Under the pieces are notes generated by a model. That model made no database searches and had not been told where the DNA came from. It saw nothing but the letters and a program-made list of their open reading frames with translations. From Chloroflexota bacterium (GTDB lineage Bacteria; Chloroflexota; Anaerolineae; Promineifilales; Promineifilaceae), in assembly GCA_024275635.1 (NCBI GenBank), contig JAJRYT010000031.1:1-39829 (forward strand): DNA of 39,829 nucleotides, given 5' to 3'. The position numbers and the translations under genes are program-made. This document shows positions 8,591 to 16,992 of the stretch, piece after piece. Numbering within the stretch: position 1 is the stretch's first letter; the number at the start of each line of letters is the position of its first letter.

Positions 8591-9210
8591 TTTGAACGCT
8601 CCCGCCGCGCCAGGCTGAAAACCGCACCGCCTAATCCCAGCAAACCGATAACAAGCCCGGTAATCGCTAAGATGGTTGCCGTTTGCAGCCGCGCCGAGAG
8701 GTCATCTACCGCCGCCTGTAAAGCCAGCGTCTCTGGTGGTTTCTCCGGAAATTGCAGCATTGCTGCTGTTAACACTTCTTCCGGGGCCAATGATTCATCA
8801 ACGGCCAAATCCTCTATCTTTCCGGTAAGCTGCGCCGTGTACTGGCCGCGTACCGTCGGCAGGATTTCGGCGCGATACAGACCCGGCGTGGCTGTGGGTT
8901 CCAGATCGCCCAGGAAAACCCGCCCGGCATACAAAATGCGTAGTTCCAGCGTGTCGGCCAGTCCGGTTACCGGAGCGCCGCTTTTCGTTACTTCGATCAC
9001 GATGGCATTGCGTTCGCCGACGATGGCCGGTTCAATCTCCCAGCCAATGGTGACAAGATACGGGCCGATTTCTATGCCTTCGTGGGCGTGAACGGCCGTC
9101 ACTCCTACAAAACCTAACAAAACGATACATGCCAGAATAATTTGCAACCACTTCGATGGCATCTTGTTCACTGCCTTGCCGTCATTGATTTCTTTATCCG
9201 TTATTGTCAT
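8587..9210 (-). CDS. Exported, C-terminally anchored YtkA-like protein
   Basis: A 207-residue protein with a signal peptide (hydrophobic segment about 22-40, ending near VHAHEG). It has a beta-sandwich-like ectodomain (about 43-130) reminiscent of YtkA/FixH/CopC-type Ig-like folds, a short amphipathic stretch, one C-terminal membrane helix (about 177-199) and a basic tail. The mature N-terminus would carry HEG, which could help bind a metal; that is only suggestive. The start is less certain than for neighbours: the first ATG has GGAGGA 14 nt upstream, overlapping the previous stop, while Met17 has only a weak site. It lies between two beta-propeller lipoprotein genes and is translationally coupled to the downstream one. 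No precise family is recognised. Confidence 0.7.
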   Translation of the reverse strand: MTITDKEINDGKAVNKMPSKWLQIILACIVLLGFVGVTAVHAHEGIEIGPYLVTIGWEIEPAIVGERNAIVIEVTKSGAPVTGLADTLELRILYAGRVFLGDLEPTATPGLYRAEILPTVRGQYTAQLTGKIEDLAVDESLAPEEVLTAAMLQFPEKPPETLALQAAVDDLSARLQTATILAITGLVIGLLGLGGAVFSLARRERSK

Positions 9211-9220
9211 AGCTGCAAAC

Positions 9221-11242
9221 TCACTCCTCCGTCTGCGTATTTAATATAACATTGGGCAAATCCTCATAATCCAATTGCAGGGAAGGGATAGAAAAGTAAA
9301 CATAAGTCGGGCCGGGAGCAGGGACGGTCAACGTCACTTCATATATGCCATCCCCCACGGATTGGGCGGGAAAGCGATTGTTCCACCCGGTGGTTAGAGA
9401 AGCTTGTACCAACACATCCTCTAAGTCAGAGACTGGCGCGGCGGCAACCGGGTCGGTCAGTCGAAACTGAAGACGGAATGGTTCCCCGGCCCGTAGATGC
9501 CGTTCATTAGTCAGGAATTCGATTTGCGGCGGCGCGCTGGCCCGCTGTTGGGCGTAAATCGGGTTTTCCTGGGCCGTAAAGTTGAAGCAGTGAATAATTT
9601 GCGGCTCATTTAAGAAGAAGGCGACCTGAAAATCGCCGGGCTGGGGGACGCGAATGCGTGCTTCGTAAACGCCTGGTTCTATTTCGCGCAAGCTGCGATC
9701 CAGGGGTAAAACGGCGCGGGGGATACGGCCGTGTGCCTGAAAACTACCCAGCGGTGTCGGCGATCCTTCAACCAGGTAATAGATTAACCGATCAACCGGG
9801 TTGGCGACCAGGATAGCGTCTTCGCCGGGTGTGGCGGCGACGGCGTTGGCCGCTGCGGGAAAAGCGGCGCTGCCCGGCGCGTTCTGGCCGGCAGACAGGC
9901 TGGAAATGGGCAGCGACTCAGCCTGTCCCAGATCGATCAGAGGGATGCTAATGATTTCCGGCGCGTTTTCAGAACGGATATAGGCAAATGTGTCGGAGAA
10001 ACTGATTTGATTGGGCGCGCCGTCTGTTTCAAACCGGTAGGCTGTCTGATTGCTGGCAGCGTCGAAGATGGTGACGAAGCCATCCACGGGATTGGTCACG
10101 AACCCCCAACGGCCGTTCGGCGAGAATTGCAGACGGCTCAATCCGGGCGAGGCGGCAATCTGGTCCACAACGGCGTCGCCATTAATCACCCAAATGGTCC
10201 CCGCCGCCCGGTCGGCCGCGTAAGCCAGCCCGTTTTGGGTCGAGACGCCAACGGCGACTGGCTCTGCGCCCACGGGTAGATCGGCAATTTTTTCTCGGCT
10301 GGCCGTGTCGATAACCGAGAGGGTTCCATCGGCCCGGTTGGTGACGTAGGCGGTACGGCCATCTACCGAAAAGGCAATCTCATGATGCCCTCCGCCGGTG
10401 GGGATGAAAGCCAGCGGTTCCAGGCTGGCCGGATCAATGAGCGTCACCCCGCTTTCGGCTGGATTGACGGCGTCGTTGCCCACCCAAACGGCCGTATCCC
10501 CCGGCGCCAGACGCACGCGCACCGGATTGCTCCCGGCAGCCACGCTTTTAATCACTTTCAGGCTTTCTGTGTCCACCACTGCTGCCTGATTTGCGCCGGG
10601 CATGGTCACAAATAGCTGACGGCCGTCTTGACTCAGCGCCCAATCTTCGCCGGGCCGGTTGAGCAAGATCATATCGTACAACTGGGTCATGCTGGCGACA
10701 TTTACCGTCGGGTCAAGGACGGAGATGGAGGCATCATTATTCAATACCAGAATGAAGTAGCTGTTCAGGTTAATATCGGGGCGAAAGGTTAAAATGCCTT
10801 GCAGGTACGACTGTACCGATGCCTCGCAGTTGATTGTTTCTCCGTTTTTTGCGCTCTGTGCCAGGCTGATCCAGGCTGAGGGGTGCAAACCGGTGAGATT
10901 GGTGTTGGCATCGGCCCCAGTCAATTCAAATGTTATCTGGGCGTACTCCCCTTCGAGGATGGCTGTTCCTGTCGCGCCGGTGATGGCGTATGGCGCAACG
11001 GCATAAGCGACCTGAATGCCATCGTTGGCAAATGTGCCGGTGAACGCGGCGGCGCTCGCCGTTTCAGGTTCAATTTGGACCGGCGCGGCGGTCGGATTTG
11101 TATCCTCCGCTGCGGTTGTTTCTCCTGGTGTTGGCGTGGCATCGTTGCTGGCTGATTGACGTTGGCAGGCAACGGCCGTTAACCCTACCAGCAATAGCCC
11201 TACAACCAGGCGCCATCCAGCCCTAACTACCTTGTTATTCAT
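9221..11242 (-). CDS. YVTN/cytochrome d1-like beta-propeller lipoprotein
   Basis: A 673-residue lipoprotein with lipobox AVAC (Cys26). After a Thr-rich linker comes an N-terminal domain (about 60-190) with a GLHPSAW motif and one Cys in the segment ETINCEAS. A YVTN-type propeller follows (about 190-500), with blades such as AYVTNRADGTLSVIDTAS and WGFVTNPVDGFVTIFDA. The C-terminal third has two Ig/YtkA-like domains with further isolated motifs (GGHHEIAF in the propeller, IIHCFNF near 570). The d1-type fold is also used by nitrite reductase and YncE, but no CXXCH is present, so it carries no covalent haem. It lies 133 nt downstream of the multicopper oxidase gene, with a hairpin between, and 10 nt upstream of the next gene. 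Probably a surface partner of the oxidase. Confidence 0.8.
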   Translation of the reverse strand: MNNKVVRAGWRLVVGLLLVGLTAVACQRQSASNDATPTPGETTAAEDTNPTAAPVQIEPETASAAAFTGTFANDGIQVAYAVAPYAITGATGTAILEGEYAQITFELTGADANTNLTGLHPSAWISLAQSAKNGETINCEASVQSYLQGILTFRPDINLNSYFILVLNNDASISVLDPTVNVASMTQLYDMILLNRPGEDWALSQDGRQLFVTMPGANQAAVVDTESLKVIKSVAAGSNPVRVRLAPGDTAVWVGNDAVNPAESGVTLIDPASLEPLAFIPTGGGHHEIAFSVDGRTAYVTNRADGTLSVIDTASREKIADLPVGAEPVAVGVSTQNGLAYAADRAAGTIWVINGDAVVDQIAASPGLSRLQFSPNGRWGFVTNPVDGFVTIFDAASNQTAYRFETDGAPNQISFSDTFAYIRSENAPEIISIPLIDLGQAESLPISSLSAGQNAPGSAAFPAAANAVAATPGEDAILVANPVDRLIYYLVEGSPTPLGSFQAHGRIPRAVLPLDRSLREIEPGVYEARIRVPQPGDFQVAFFLNEPQIIHCFNFTAQENPIYAQQRASAPPQIEFLTNERHLRAGEPFRLQFRLTDPVAAAPVSDLEDVLVQASLTTGWNNRFPAQSVGDGIYEVTLTVPAPGPTYVYFSIPSLQLDYEDLPNVILNTQTEE

Positions 11243-11289
11243 ACTGCGCTCCTTATGACAATGAAGGGATTGGAGACCTTAAAAGTGTG

Positions 11290-11348
11290 ATCCTCCCGGA
11301 GGTTCCTCAAGCCAGGCTACTGCTTCTGAACGAAACCTCCGGGAGGAT
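11290..11348 (-). terminator. Strong hairpin between the oxidase and propeller genes
   Basis: Perfect 15-bp stem ATCCTCCCGGAGGTT / AACCTCCGGGAGGAT with a 29-nt loop. It lies 27 bases after the oxidase stop on the minus strand and is followed by CACACTTTT. It could be a partial terminator, an RNA-processing site or a REP-type palindrome. The arm has its own internal palindrome (CCTCCGGGAGG), as REP-like elements often do. Confidence 0.5.
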
Positions 11349-11375
11349 GCTTAACAAGACTTTACCCCCGCTTCC

Positions 11376-14300
11376 TTAAGGTGTAACCGACGTATTATCG
11401 GGCAGCACCCGGAAGATGCCCCAGTGCCCCTGGAAATTGCCAAACGAAGCCATGTCGCCGTAGTAATAATCACCCGGTATGGCCATCGTGCCGCCTGCGC
11501 TTTCCAGCACAAAGGTGAAGTGCCCGGCCGGGTTCAGACCGGCTTCGCTGCCGGTGTAGGGAGAGGTTGGATTATGGCCAATTTCGGTGGAGTCGTTGAT
11601 GTACGGGGCGCGTTCCCATCCGTGTCCTTGAATCACAAAGGATTGGATGCGGGGGTGGCCGCCGGATTCGACGACATGGAAGCGGACGGGGGTGCCGGCA
11701 ACGGCCGTAAACACCGGTGTTTGCGGGTCTTCGCCGCCCGTCTGGCTGTTGCTGTACACCTCCGAAACCATCTCCTCGCCCACCAACTCAAATGGCGTAT
11801 TAGCCGCAATACCCAGTCGGAACCATAATGGCTCTGTCCGGTAATTGATCGCCTTCTGGCCGGAATCCTGTGCGTCCTCTGGGACGCCCGGCCCTTCACC
11901 AGAGATATTGGGCACAGGGCTGCCGTCTCCATAGCGCATATTGACATCATTTTGCAGGACGGCCACAAACTCGCGGAACGATGAGCCGTCCGACTTAGTT
12001 ACAGTCGCCGCGGCGTGCGTACCTTCATCCTCGACCCAGGTTGCGCCCAGCGGTTCCACCACGAGCGCGCCAACGAGTCCTTTGCTGGCGCCCAGTATCT
12101 TGTCGGCCGGCATCAGGTTTACCGCGCCAAACTCAACCGGCGTTGCTACCAAAGTCACTTTCTTACCATTTGCCGACCATTCGCGGCTGATGTCTCCGGC
12201 GTACCAATAGTACACTTTCTTGCCCCGGATAGGCGGCGCTAACTGCGGCGGATTCACGCCCACATAAGCGCCATCACTCTTGGTTACGTCATATGCCAGC
12301 AGTTGTGGATGGAGACCTACATAGCTGGAGGGTGAAATATCGTTAGCGTTAAAGGTGACAATGCCGCCTTCAATGATTTCTTTCTTGATGATCGGTGGCA
12401 GCGCATTGTAGCCGGTTAAATCAGGGGCGTGCTTAGGTATCTGGTTACGCAGGATGAGCTTGATACAGTCACCGGCGTTGACACGCAGAATGAGGGGTTC
12501 GATGGGTACGCCGTCCTTGAGCTGCCCGGAGCGGCGGTTTAAGTCATTGGTGAGAACGTACAGCAGTGCGGTCGGGTCGTGCAGCGGGCCGCCGTTTTCC
12601 AGACGGGAGTTGTAGACGAGTGTACCTCCCGGAAGGGCATTTTGGGCGGCAACGGCCGTTATATCAAACCGTCTCACCGGCGCACTTTTGGGGCAGGTAT
12701 TGTTAAAACGAAAATCCCTGGTATTGGCGACCGAGATGCCTCGCCGTCCAATAGGATTGTTGGGCAGCGGCTGGAGATCATTACGCAGCTTGCCATAAGA
12801 GCGCATAATACCCCAAATGCCATTCCAGTAATCATCCACCTGGGCGCCCATCGTGTATAGATAGTCGGCAACGCCGCGCCGGGACGGGATAACGGGGACG
12901 TTGAATTCCAGGTGAGCATATTCAGAAATGCCCATGAGCTGGGAGTTGCGCCAGCCGGAATTGCTGATGAGCGGTTCGCGCAGCCATTTGATGCCATGAA
13001 TGCTGGGGCTGTGTTCCTCTTCCTGGCCGCCGACCTGCACCCGGAGCCGCACGTTATCCCCCTGGTAGGCGCGCAGCAGTGGTGTATATGGGTCTTTGCC
13101 GCGTATATCGGCCGTTAACGGCGGGTACGCGTCGGGTTGGGAGCCGAGATCTGGGTTAGCACGCCGCACTCGCGACGAGAAAGCATAAGCCAGGTCGCCC
13201 GATGTGCCGTGCGCGTGGGCGCCGGCATCGGGATCATACACACGCATCCCCACAGGTTCATTGCGGTAGTTGACGGTATACGTTCCCGGATCATCAGCGG
13301 CGATGGCTTCGGCGCAAGGCCGGGGCAGGCCGTTTTCGCAAAACGGCGGGAAGTAGAAGATGTCACCGTGAACCTCGTTCGGCGGCTCCTGGCGAAAAGG
13401 CGGGTTAATCGCGCCTGTGAAATCGGGGATGGGATTCCCGTTTTCGTCGATGCCGCGCCCTTCTTCATAAGCCATCACAAAGTCGGTGAATTCCAGGTAG
13501 TATTCGCGGAAGCTGTTATCCGGGTTGGCTGTGAGGATGTTGGCCTGCCAGCTTGTCGGCCCGCCGTCGCTGGCGCGCCCGCCATAGGGATCGCCTGTTT
13601 CCGGGTCTACCCAGGTGGAGCCTTCGGGTTCAATCAGCACGGTGGCGTAAAGGCCAACCTGTTGGTGGGTTGAGGGGGCAAAGTGGTCATGGGTGAAGAC
13701 GCTGCCCAACCCTTTGTCCCAGGCGCTGTTAAGCAGGGGGTCGGCAAACCAGCGCTGCACAGTGGTTCTGGCTCCCAACCAACGGCCGTCTGGCCCTGGC
13801 CCAAAGAAGGGATGCGCTTCTGCCAAAGGACATTCGCCCGTCCCATCGCGCGGGTCGCCGCCGCTGACCGCATCACCGATGCAGGTATTGTAGACGCGGA
13901 TGGCGTTAATGCGTTCACGCACTTCGTCGGGAGTGAATGTGCCATCTTCGTAGTTAAAGCCGTTGGCTGAACCGTCGGCCGAGGTCACATCAAACTTGAC
14001 CAGGTGAATGTGCTGGCCAACGACGTCGGTGGGGGTGCGTACCTGGAAGTCGTCTAGTTCGTAAACGCCAGGAATTAAGGCCGTGTGGTAAAAATTGGTG
14101 CAGTCGTTGGCATTGATGCGCATGACGAGGGGTTGAGGCGGTCGTTCCCCGGCCAGAGTCGGCAGCACATCTTCCCATAGGGCCAGAATGCGCTGCTGCG
14201 GCGAGTGCCAGCCTACTTTGTTGATGACCACATCCATTTGGAAAACGGCCGCTCGATATTCCCTGAGATTATTGATAAGTAGTGACCCATCATCGCTGCG

Positions 14301-16544
14301 ACAAGGCTCGGCATAAGGCGCGCCGGCGATGGGAGGCAGGCCGTTTGTTTCAAAGTCGGCCGGTATGCCTTCCGGCGTAAAGCTGGGATGGAAGCGTTGG
14401 GCGTGGAAGTTCATGGCTGCCTGTTCTTCCGGCGTACCCGTTTCTGACAGGTAAGCCACTTCCAGGCTGGTTGCTTCTTTGCTGAAGTCTACCGGCGTTT
14501 CCACATGCTCTGTTTCGCCATCGGTAATAATGTGGCGTGGCAGGCCGCCGTCATCCACGATGTCCAAGGGGGGGGTTGGGGCGCGGTGTCCGGCATAACC
14601 GGGGATGAAGAAGGGGTAGCCGGGGTTATCATCCGGGACGCCGTCGTTGTTGGCGTCGGGCGCATTGATCACAACCTGGCTGGAATCGGCTGCGCCGTCG
14701 TTGTCAGCGTCACGCGCCTCAACTGTGGCCGCGCCGGGTTGGGGGGGCATGGCTATGCCGGGGATGGGGATAATGGCCGGAATGGGTGTGCCCGCCGGGA
14801 TTTCGCCATCTGGCAGCGCGCGTGAACCGGGGAGGGGACGGCCGTTTCCATCCAATTTCGTCCCCGCTTCAAACGTATCATGCACCCGCCACAGGCTCCA
14901 CATCCCTTGGGCGAAGTGCGGGTAAAAGTGGCAGTGGAAGATAGAATCCCCCGCCGTTTTATTGCGGTTGCCGGAGCCGCCATAAGGAATTTCATACGTA
15001 AAAGCCGCGCCCGGCCCAATTAACTGGCTGTCCAGGTACATAGAATTGGAATCATCCGGCGTGTTTTGCCATTGATGGGCGTGTAAGTGGAAGATGTGCG
15101 CCTCTTTGCCTACCGATAGATTTCTGATCCGCGTATGATCATTCAGATAGCTGTGGTACACATTGGAGGGATCGTCGGGGTAGAACGCTTTGGTGGCTTT
15201 CGCACCCGGATCGGGCTGGCCGTCGCCATCCAGGTCGGCGTTAGCGGGAATGTCCACAATCATCGCCGGATCGGCAACGGCCCAGGAGCTGAGAAAAAAC
15301 TCTTCATATTTACAGCCGGTGCAGTTCCACATTGGCCCTACACCCAGGCGATTGGCGATGATTTCAGCGCCGATGCCGCCTGTGCCGTAATTGATAGCAA
15401 ATCCATCCCGAACGCTGTGCAGCGTGTTGGCAAACATGGGGTCATCAAATAAATCAAAAGCTTGCACGGCCGCAATCTCGTCGTGGAAAATAACGGTAAA
15501 TTCGCGGAAAGGTTGTTCTCTGTCCGGATAAATTGGGTTGTCTGTATAAGTGTCCGGCGCGAAGTAGCCGCGATTGGGGCCAGTGATGATGGCGTTCAGG
15601 TCAGAGTGGACAATTTCGTTGTTGTCATCCAGCATCTTAAGGATGGGTTGGCCGGCAAACCGGTGGCCGGCCGGGTAAACGGCAGCATAGTCTATCGTGG
15701 GCAGGCTGCTGCCGGATGATGTGGTCGCCATTTCCATGTCGTTGTAGGTGACCTGGCTGCGATACCATTCCGCTCCCGGTGGCTCGACGTTGACAGCGCC
15801 AAATAAACCAAACCCGACTGTACCGGCATTGCCTTCGCCGCCAGTGGCGACAGCGCGGTTGTAGAGCAGGTAAGCAGCTTCGTGGTCGGCATACAGGGTA
15901 TAGGTGGTTGACTGGCCCGGGTCCACCAACCCGCTGGTATTAGCGCCTACGTAAGCGCCGCTGTCTTCAATGCTGGTCACGGGTTGCAAGCCGTTGACGT
16001 AGATGGAAGCGGTTCTGGTAGCGGGCTGTTCCAGGGTGACGCGGATGGGATCGAGCAGGTTTTCAAAGTTGATTTGCAGGCAGTCGCCCACGTTCATGCG
16101 CAGGGTTAACGGCCGTGCCCGCTTATCGGAGCGCAGCATCACCTGGCCAGGCAGCAGGATGCCGCCTTCGACTTCGGACAGCCCGGTGTTCTTATCCACC
16201 ACATCCCCGCGCAAAGCATAAATCATGCCGCCGGGATTGGCCGCGCCCATCCGGTTATAGAAGAAGGATTGGTCTAAGGCGACCACGTTAGCCGTGATGA
16301 TGCGCGCGCAGGATTCTACGCCGGCCGTGGCTGTGGCGGCGGCAGTGTTTTCCAGGCCGCTCCCAGCGCCTTCACCCTGAACAACTTGCTGCCAGGAGGG
16401 GATATCATAGCTGGCAGCGGTTACACTCTCGACGACTGGACTGGAGCCCACAGCGGCCTGATAGGCGTCGGCAACGGCCGTGTTTATCAATAAACTAAAA
16501 ATCAATAATGCAAGAATCGTTGTCCAAACCGTTACTTTTTTCAT
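11376..16544 (-). CDS. Giant secreted multicopper oxidase, MofA/MnxG-like
   Basis: A 1722-residue protein with a signal peptide (about 1-26, ending AVADAY) and several cupredoxin domains. Copper motifs: HIFHLHAHQW (483-492) and HCHFYPHFAQGMW (537-549) give the HxxHxH and HCHxxxHxxxGM sites, the latter carrying the type 1 ligands Cys538, His543 and Met548. QHIHLV (HIH 845-847) and FTHDHFAP (HDH 952-954) supply the other trinuclear His pairs. Later cupredoxin-like units (SIHGIKW, GHWGIFRV) look degenerate. The order, with type 1 site first and HxH pairs later, and the great length recall bacterial Mn(II)-oxidase candidates MofA and MnxG. The start is chosen for AAGGGGG seven nt before an ATG opening a good signal peptide; the 35 upstream codons are not protein-like. 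The metal or organic substrate is not proven. Confidence 0.88.
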   Translation of the reverse strand: MKKVTVWTTILALLIFSLLINTAVADAYQAAVGSSPVVESVTAASYDIPSWQQVVQGEGAGSGLENTAAATATAGVESCARIITANVVALDQSFFYNRMGAANPGGMIYALRGDVVDKNTGLSEVEGGILLPGQVMLRSDKRARPLTLRMNVGDCLQINFENLLDPIRVTLEQPATRTASIYVNGLQPVTSIEDSGAYVGANTSGLVDPGQSTTYTLYADHEAAYLLYNRAVATGGEGNAGTVGFGLFGAVNVEPPGAEWYRSQVTYNDMEMATTSSGSSLPTIDYAAVYPAGHRFAGQPILKMLDDNNEIVHSDLNAIITGPNRGYFAPDTYTDNPIYPDREQPFREFTVIFHDEIAAVQAFDLFDDPMFANTLHSVRDGFAINYGTGGIGAEIIANRLGVGPMWNCTGCKYEEFFLSSWAVADPAMIVDIPANADLDGDGQPDPGAKATKAFYPDDPSNVYHSYLNDHTRIRNLSVGKEAHIFHLHAHQWQNTPDDSNSMYLDSQLIGPGAAFTYEIPYGGSGNRNKTAGDSIFHCHFYPHFAQGMWSLWRVHDTFEAGTKLDGNGRPLPGSRALPDGEIPAGTPIPAIIPIPGIAMPPQPGAATVEARDADNDGAADSSQVVINAPDANNDGVPDDNPGYPFFIPGYAGHRAPTPPLDIVDDGGLPRHIITDGETEHVETPVDFSKEATSLEVAYLSETGTPEEQAAMNFHAQRFHPSFTPEGIPADFETNGLPPIAGAPYAEPCRSDDGSLLINNLREYRAAVFQMDVVINKVGWHSPQQRILALWEDVLPTLAGERPPQPLVMRINANDCTNFYHTALIPGVYELDDFQVRTPTDVVGQHIHLVKFDVTSADGSANGFNYEDGTFTPDEVRERINAIRVYNTCIGDAVSGGDPRDGTGECPLAEAHPFFGPGPDGRWLGARTTVQRWFADPLLNSAWDKGLGSVFTHDHFAPSTHQQVGLYATVLIEPEGSTWVDPETGDPYGGRASDGGPTSWQANILTANPDNSFREYYLEFTDFVMAYEEGRGIDENGNPIPDFTGAINPPFRQEPPNEVHGDIFYFPPFCENGLPRPCAEAIAADDPGTYTVNYRNEPVGMRVYDPDAGAHAHGTSGDLAYAFSSRVRRANPDLGSQPDAYPPLTADIRGKDPYTPLLRAYQGDNVRLRVQVGGQEEEHSPSIHGIKWLREPLISNSGWRNSQLMGISEYAHLEFNVPVIPSRRGVADYLYTMGAQVDDYWNGIWGIMRSYGKLRNDLQPLPNNPIGRRGISVANTRDFRFNNTCPKSAPVRRFDITAVAAQNALPGGTLVYNSRLENGGPLHDPTALLYVLTNDLNRRSGQLKDGVPIEPLILRVNAGDCIKLILRNQIPKHAPDLTGYNALPPIIKKEIIEGGIVTFNANDISPSSYVGLHPQLLAYDVTKSDGAYVGVNPPQLAPPIRGKKVYYWYAGDISREWSANGKKVTLVATPVEFGAVNLMPADKILGASKGLVGALVVEPLGATWVEDEGTHAAATVTKSDGSSFREFVAVLQNDVNMRYGDGSPVPNISGEGPGVPEDAQDSGQKAINYRTEPLWFRLGIAANTPFELVGEEMVSEVYSNSQTGGEDPQTPVFTAVAGTPVRFHVVESGGHPRIQSFVIQGHGWERAPYINDSTEIGHNPTSPYTGSEAGLNPAGHFTFVLESAGGTMAIPGDYYYGDMASFGNFQGHWGIFRVLPDNTSVTP

Positions 16545-16637
16545 AACAAACCCCCTTAAGAGTTCTACAAGGTAAATATCATTGAAACCTGGCAATTTTT
16601 CTCGTTCCCTCAAGACCGGACGGTTTTTTTGAGGTCG

Positions 16638-16673
16638 CCTGATAGGCAATCTTTCTAGGAGAAACCTATCAGG
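16638..16673. repeat. REP-like imperfect palindrome upstream of the oxidase
   Basis: CCTGATAGG pairs with CCTATCAGG, and TTTCT with AGAAA inside it, leaving a small bulge and a 3-nt loop. It lies in the 448-base gap 16545-16992, about 95 bases upstream of the oxidase start, and may be a dispersed palindromic repeat or a regulatory hairpin. No convincing -35/-10 pair was found in this gap. Confidence 0.45.
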
Positions 16674-16870
16674 TCTGAACTGCTACCAATTCTTTAAGGT
16701 TGGCTGCGTTACTTTTTGGCGTCGAAATGCGACTTAATAAATAACTGTGATATCCAGGCGAAGTACTATCACATAACAAAACAGCAAAACCTCTTTATCT
16801 ACTTGAGTAAAAGGCCGATAAAGAGCCTGAAGAACTTGAACTCATTCCAGACTCCTGGTATCAAGTTATC

Positions 16871-16982
16871 GGACCAGTCTTTGAATAGATTGGTCTAATC
16901 CAACAGCTAACCTGTGGCCTGCCAAAGCATATAGGTTAGCTGTTTTGCTGCCGGCCAGGTTCATTCATGCCTGGCCGGCAGC
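16871..16982 (-). terminator. Three consecutive hairpins after the 863-residue surface protein
   Basis: Just past the stop codon at 16993 on the minus strand lie three stems. The first is a perfect 13-bp GCTGCCGGCCAGG / CCTGGCCGGCAGC (16947-16982). The second is a perfect 12-bp AACAGCTAACCT / AGGTTAGCTGTT (16902-16944). The third is a weaker GGACCAGTC / GATTGGTC (about 16871-16897). No long T run follows on the minus strand, so they may protect the 3' end or separate the surface-protein transcript from the oxidase operon, not act as a classical terminator. Confidence 0.5.
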
Positions 16983-16992
16983 GTTTACAGCG

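Noticed and set aside
16716-16898. 60-codon plus-strand frame in the gap upstream of the oxidase
   Set aside because: TTG start without a ribosome binding site, low-complexity Lys/Asn/Ser composition, and it runs through hairpins.
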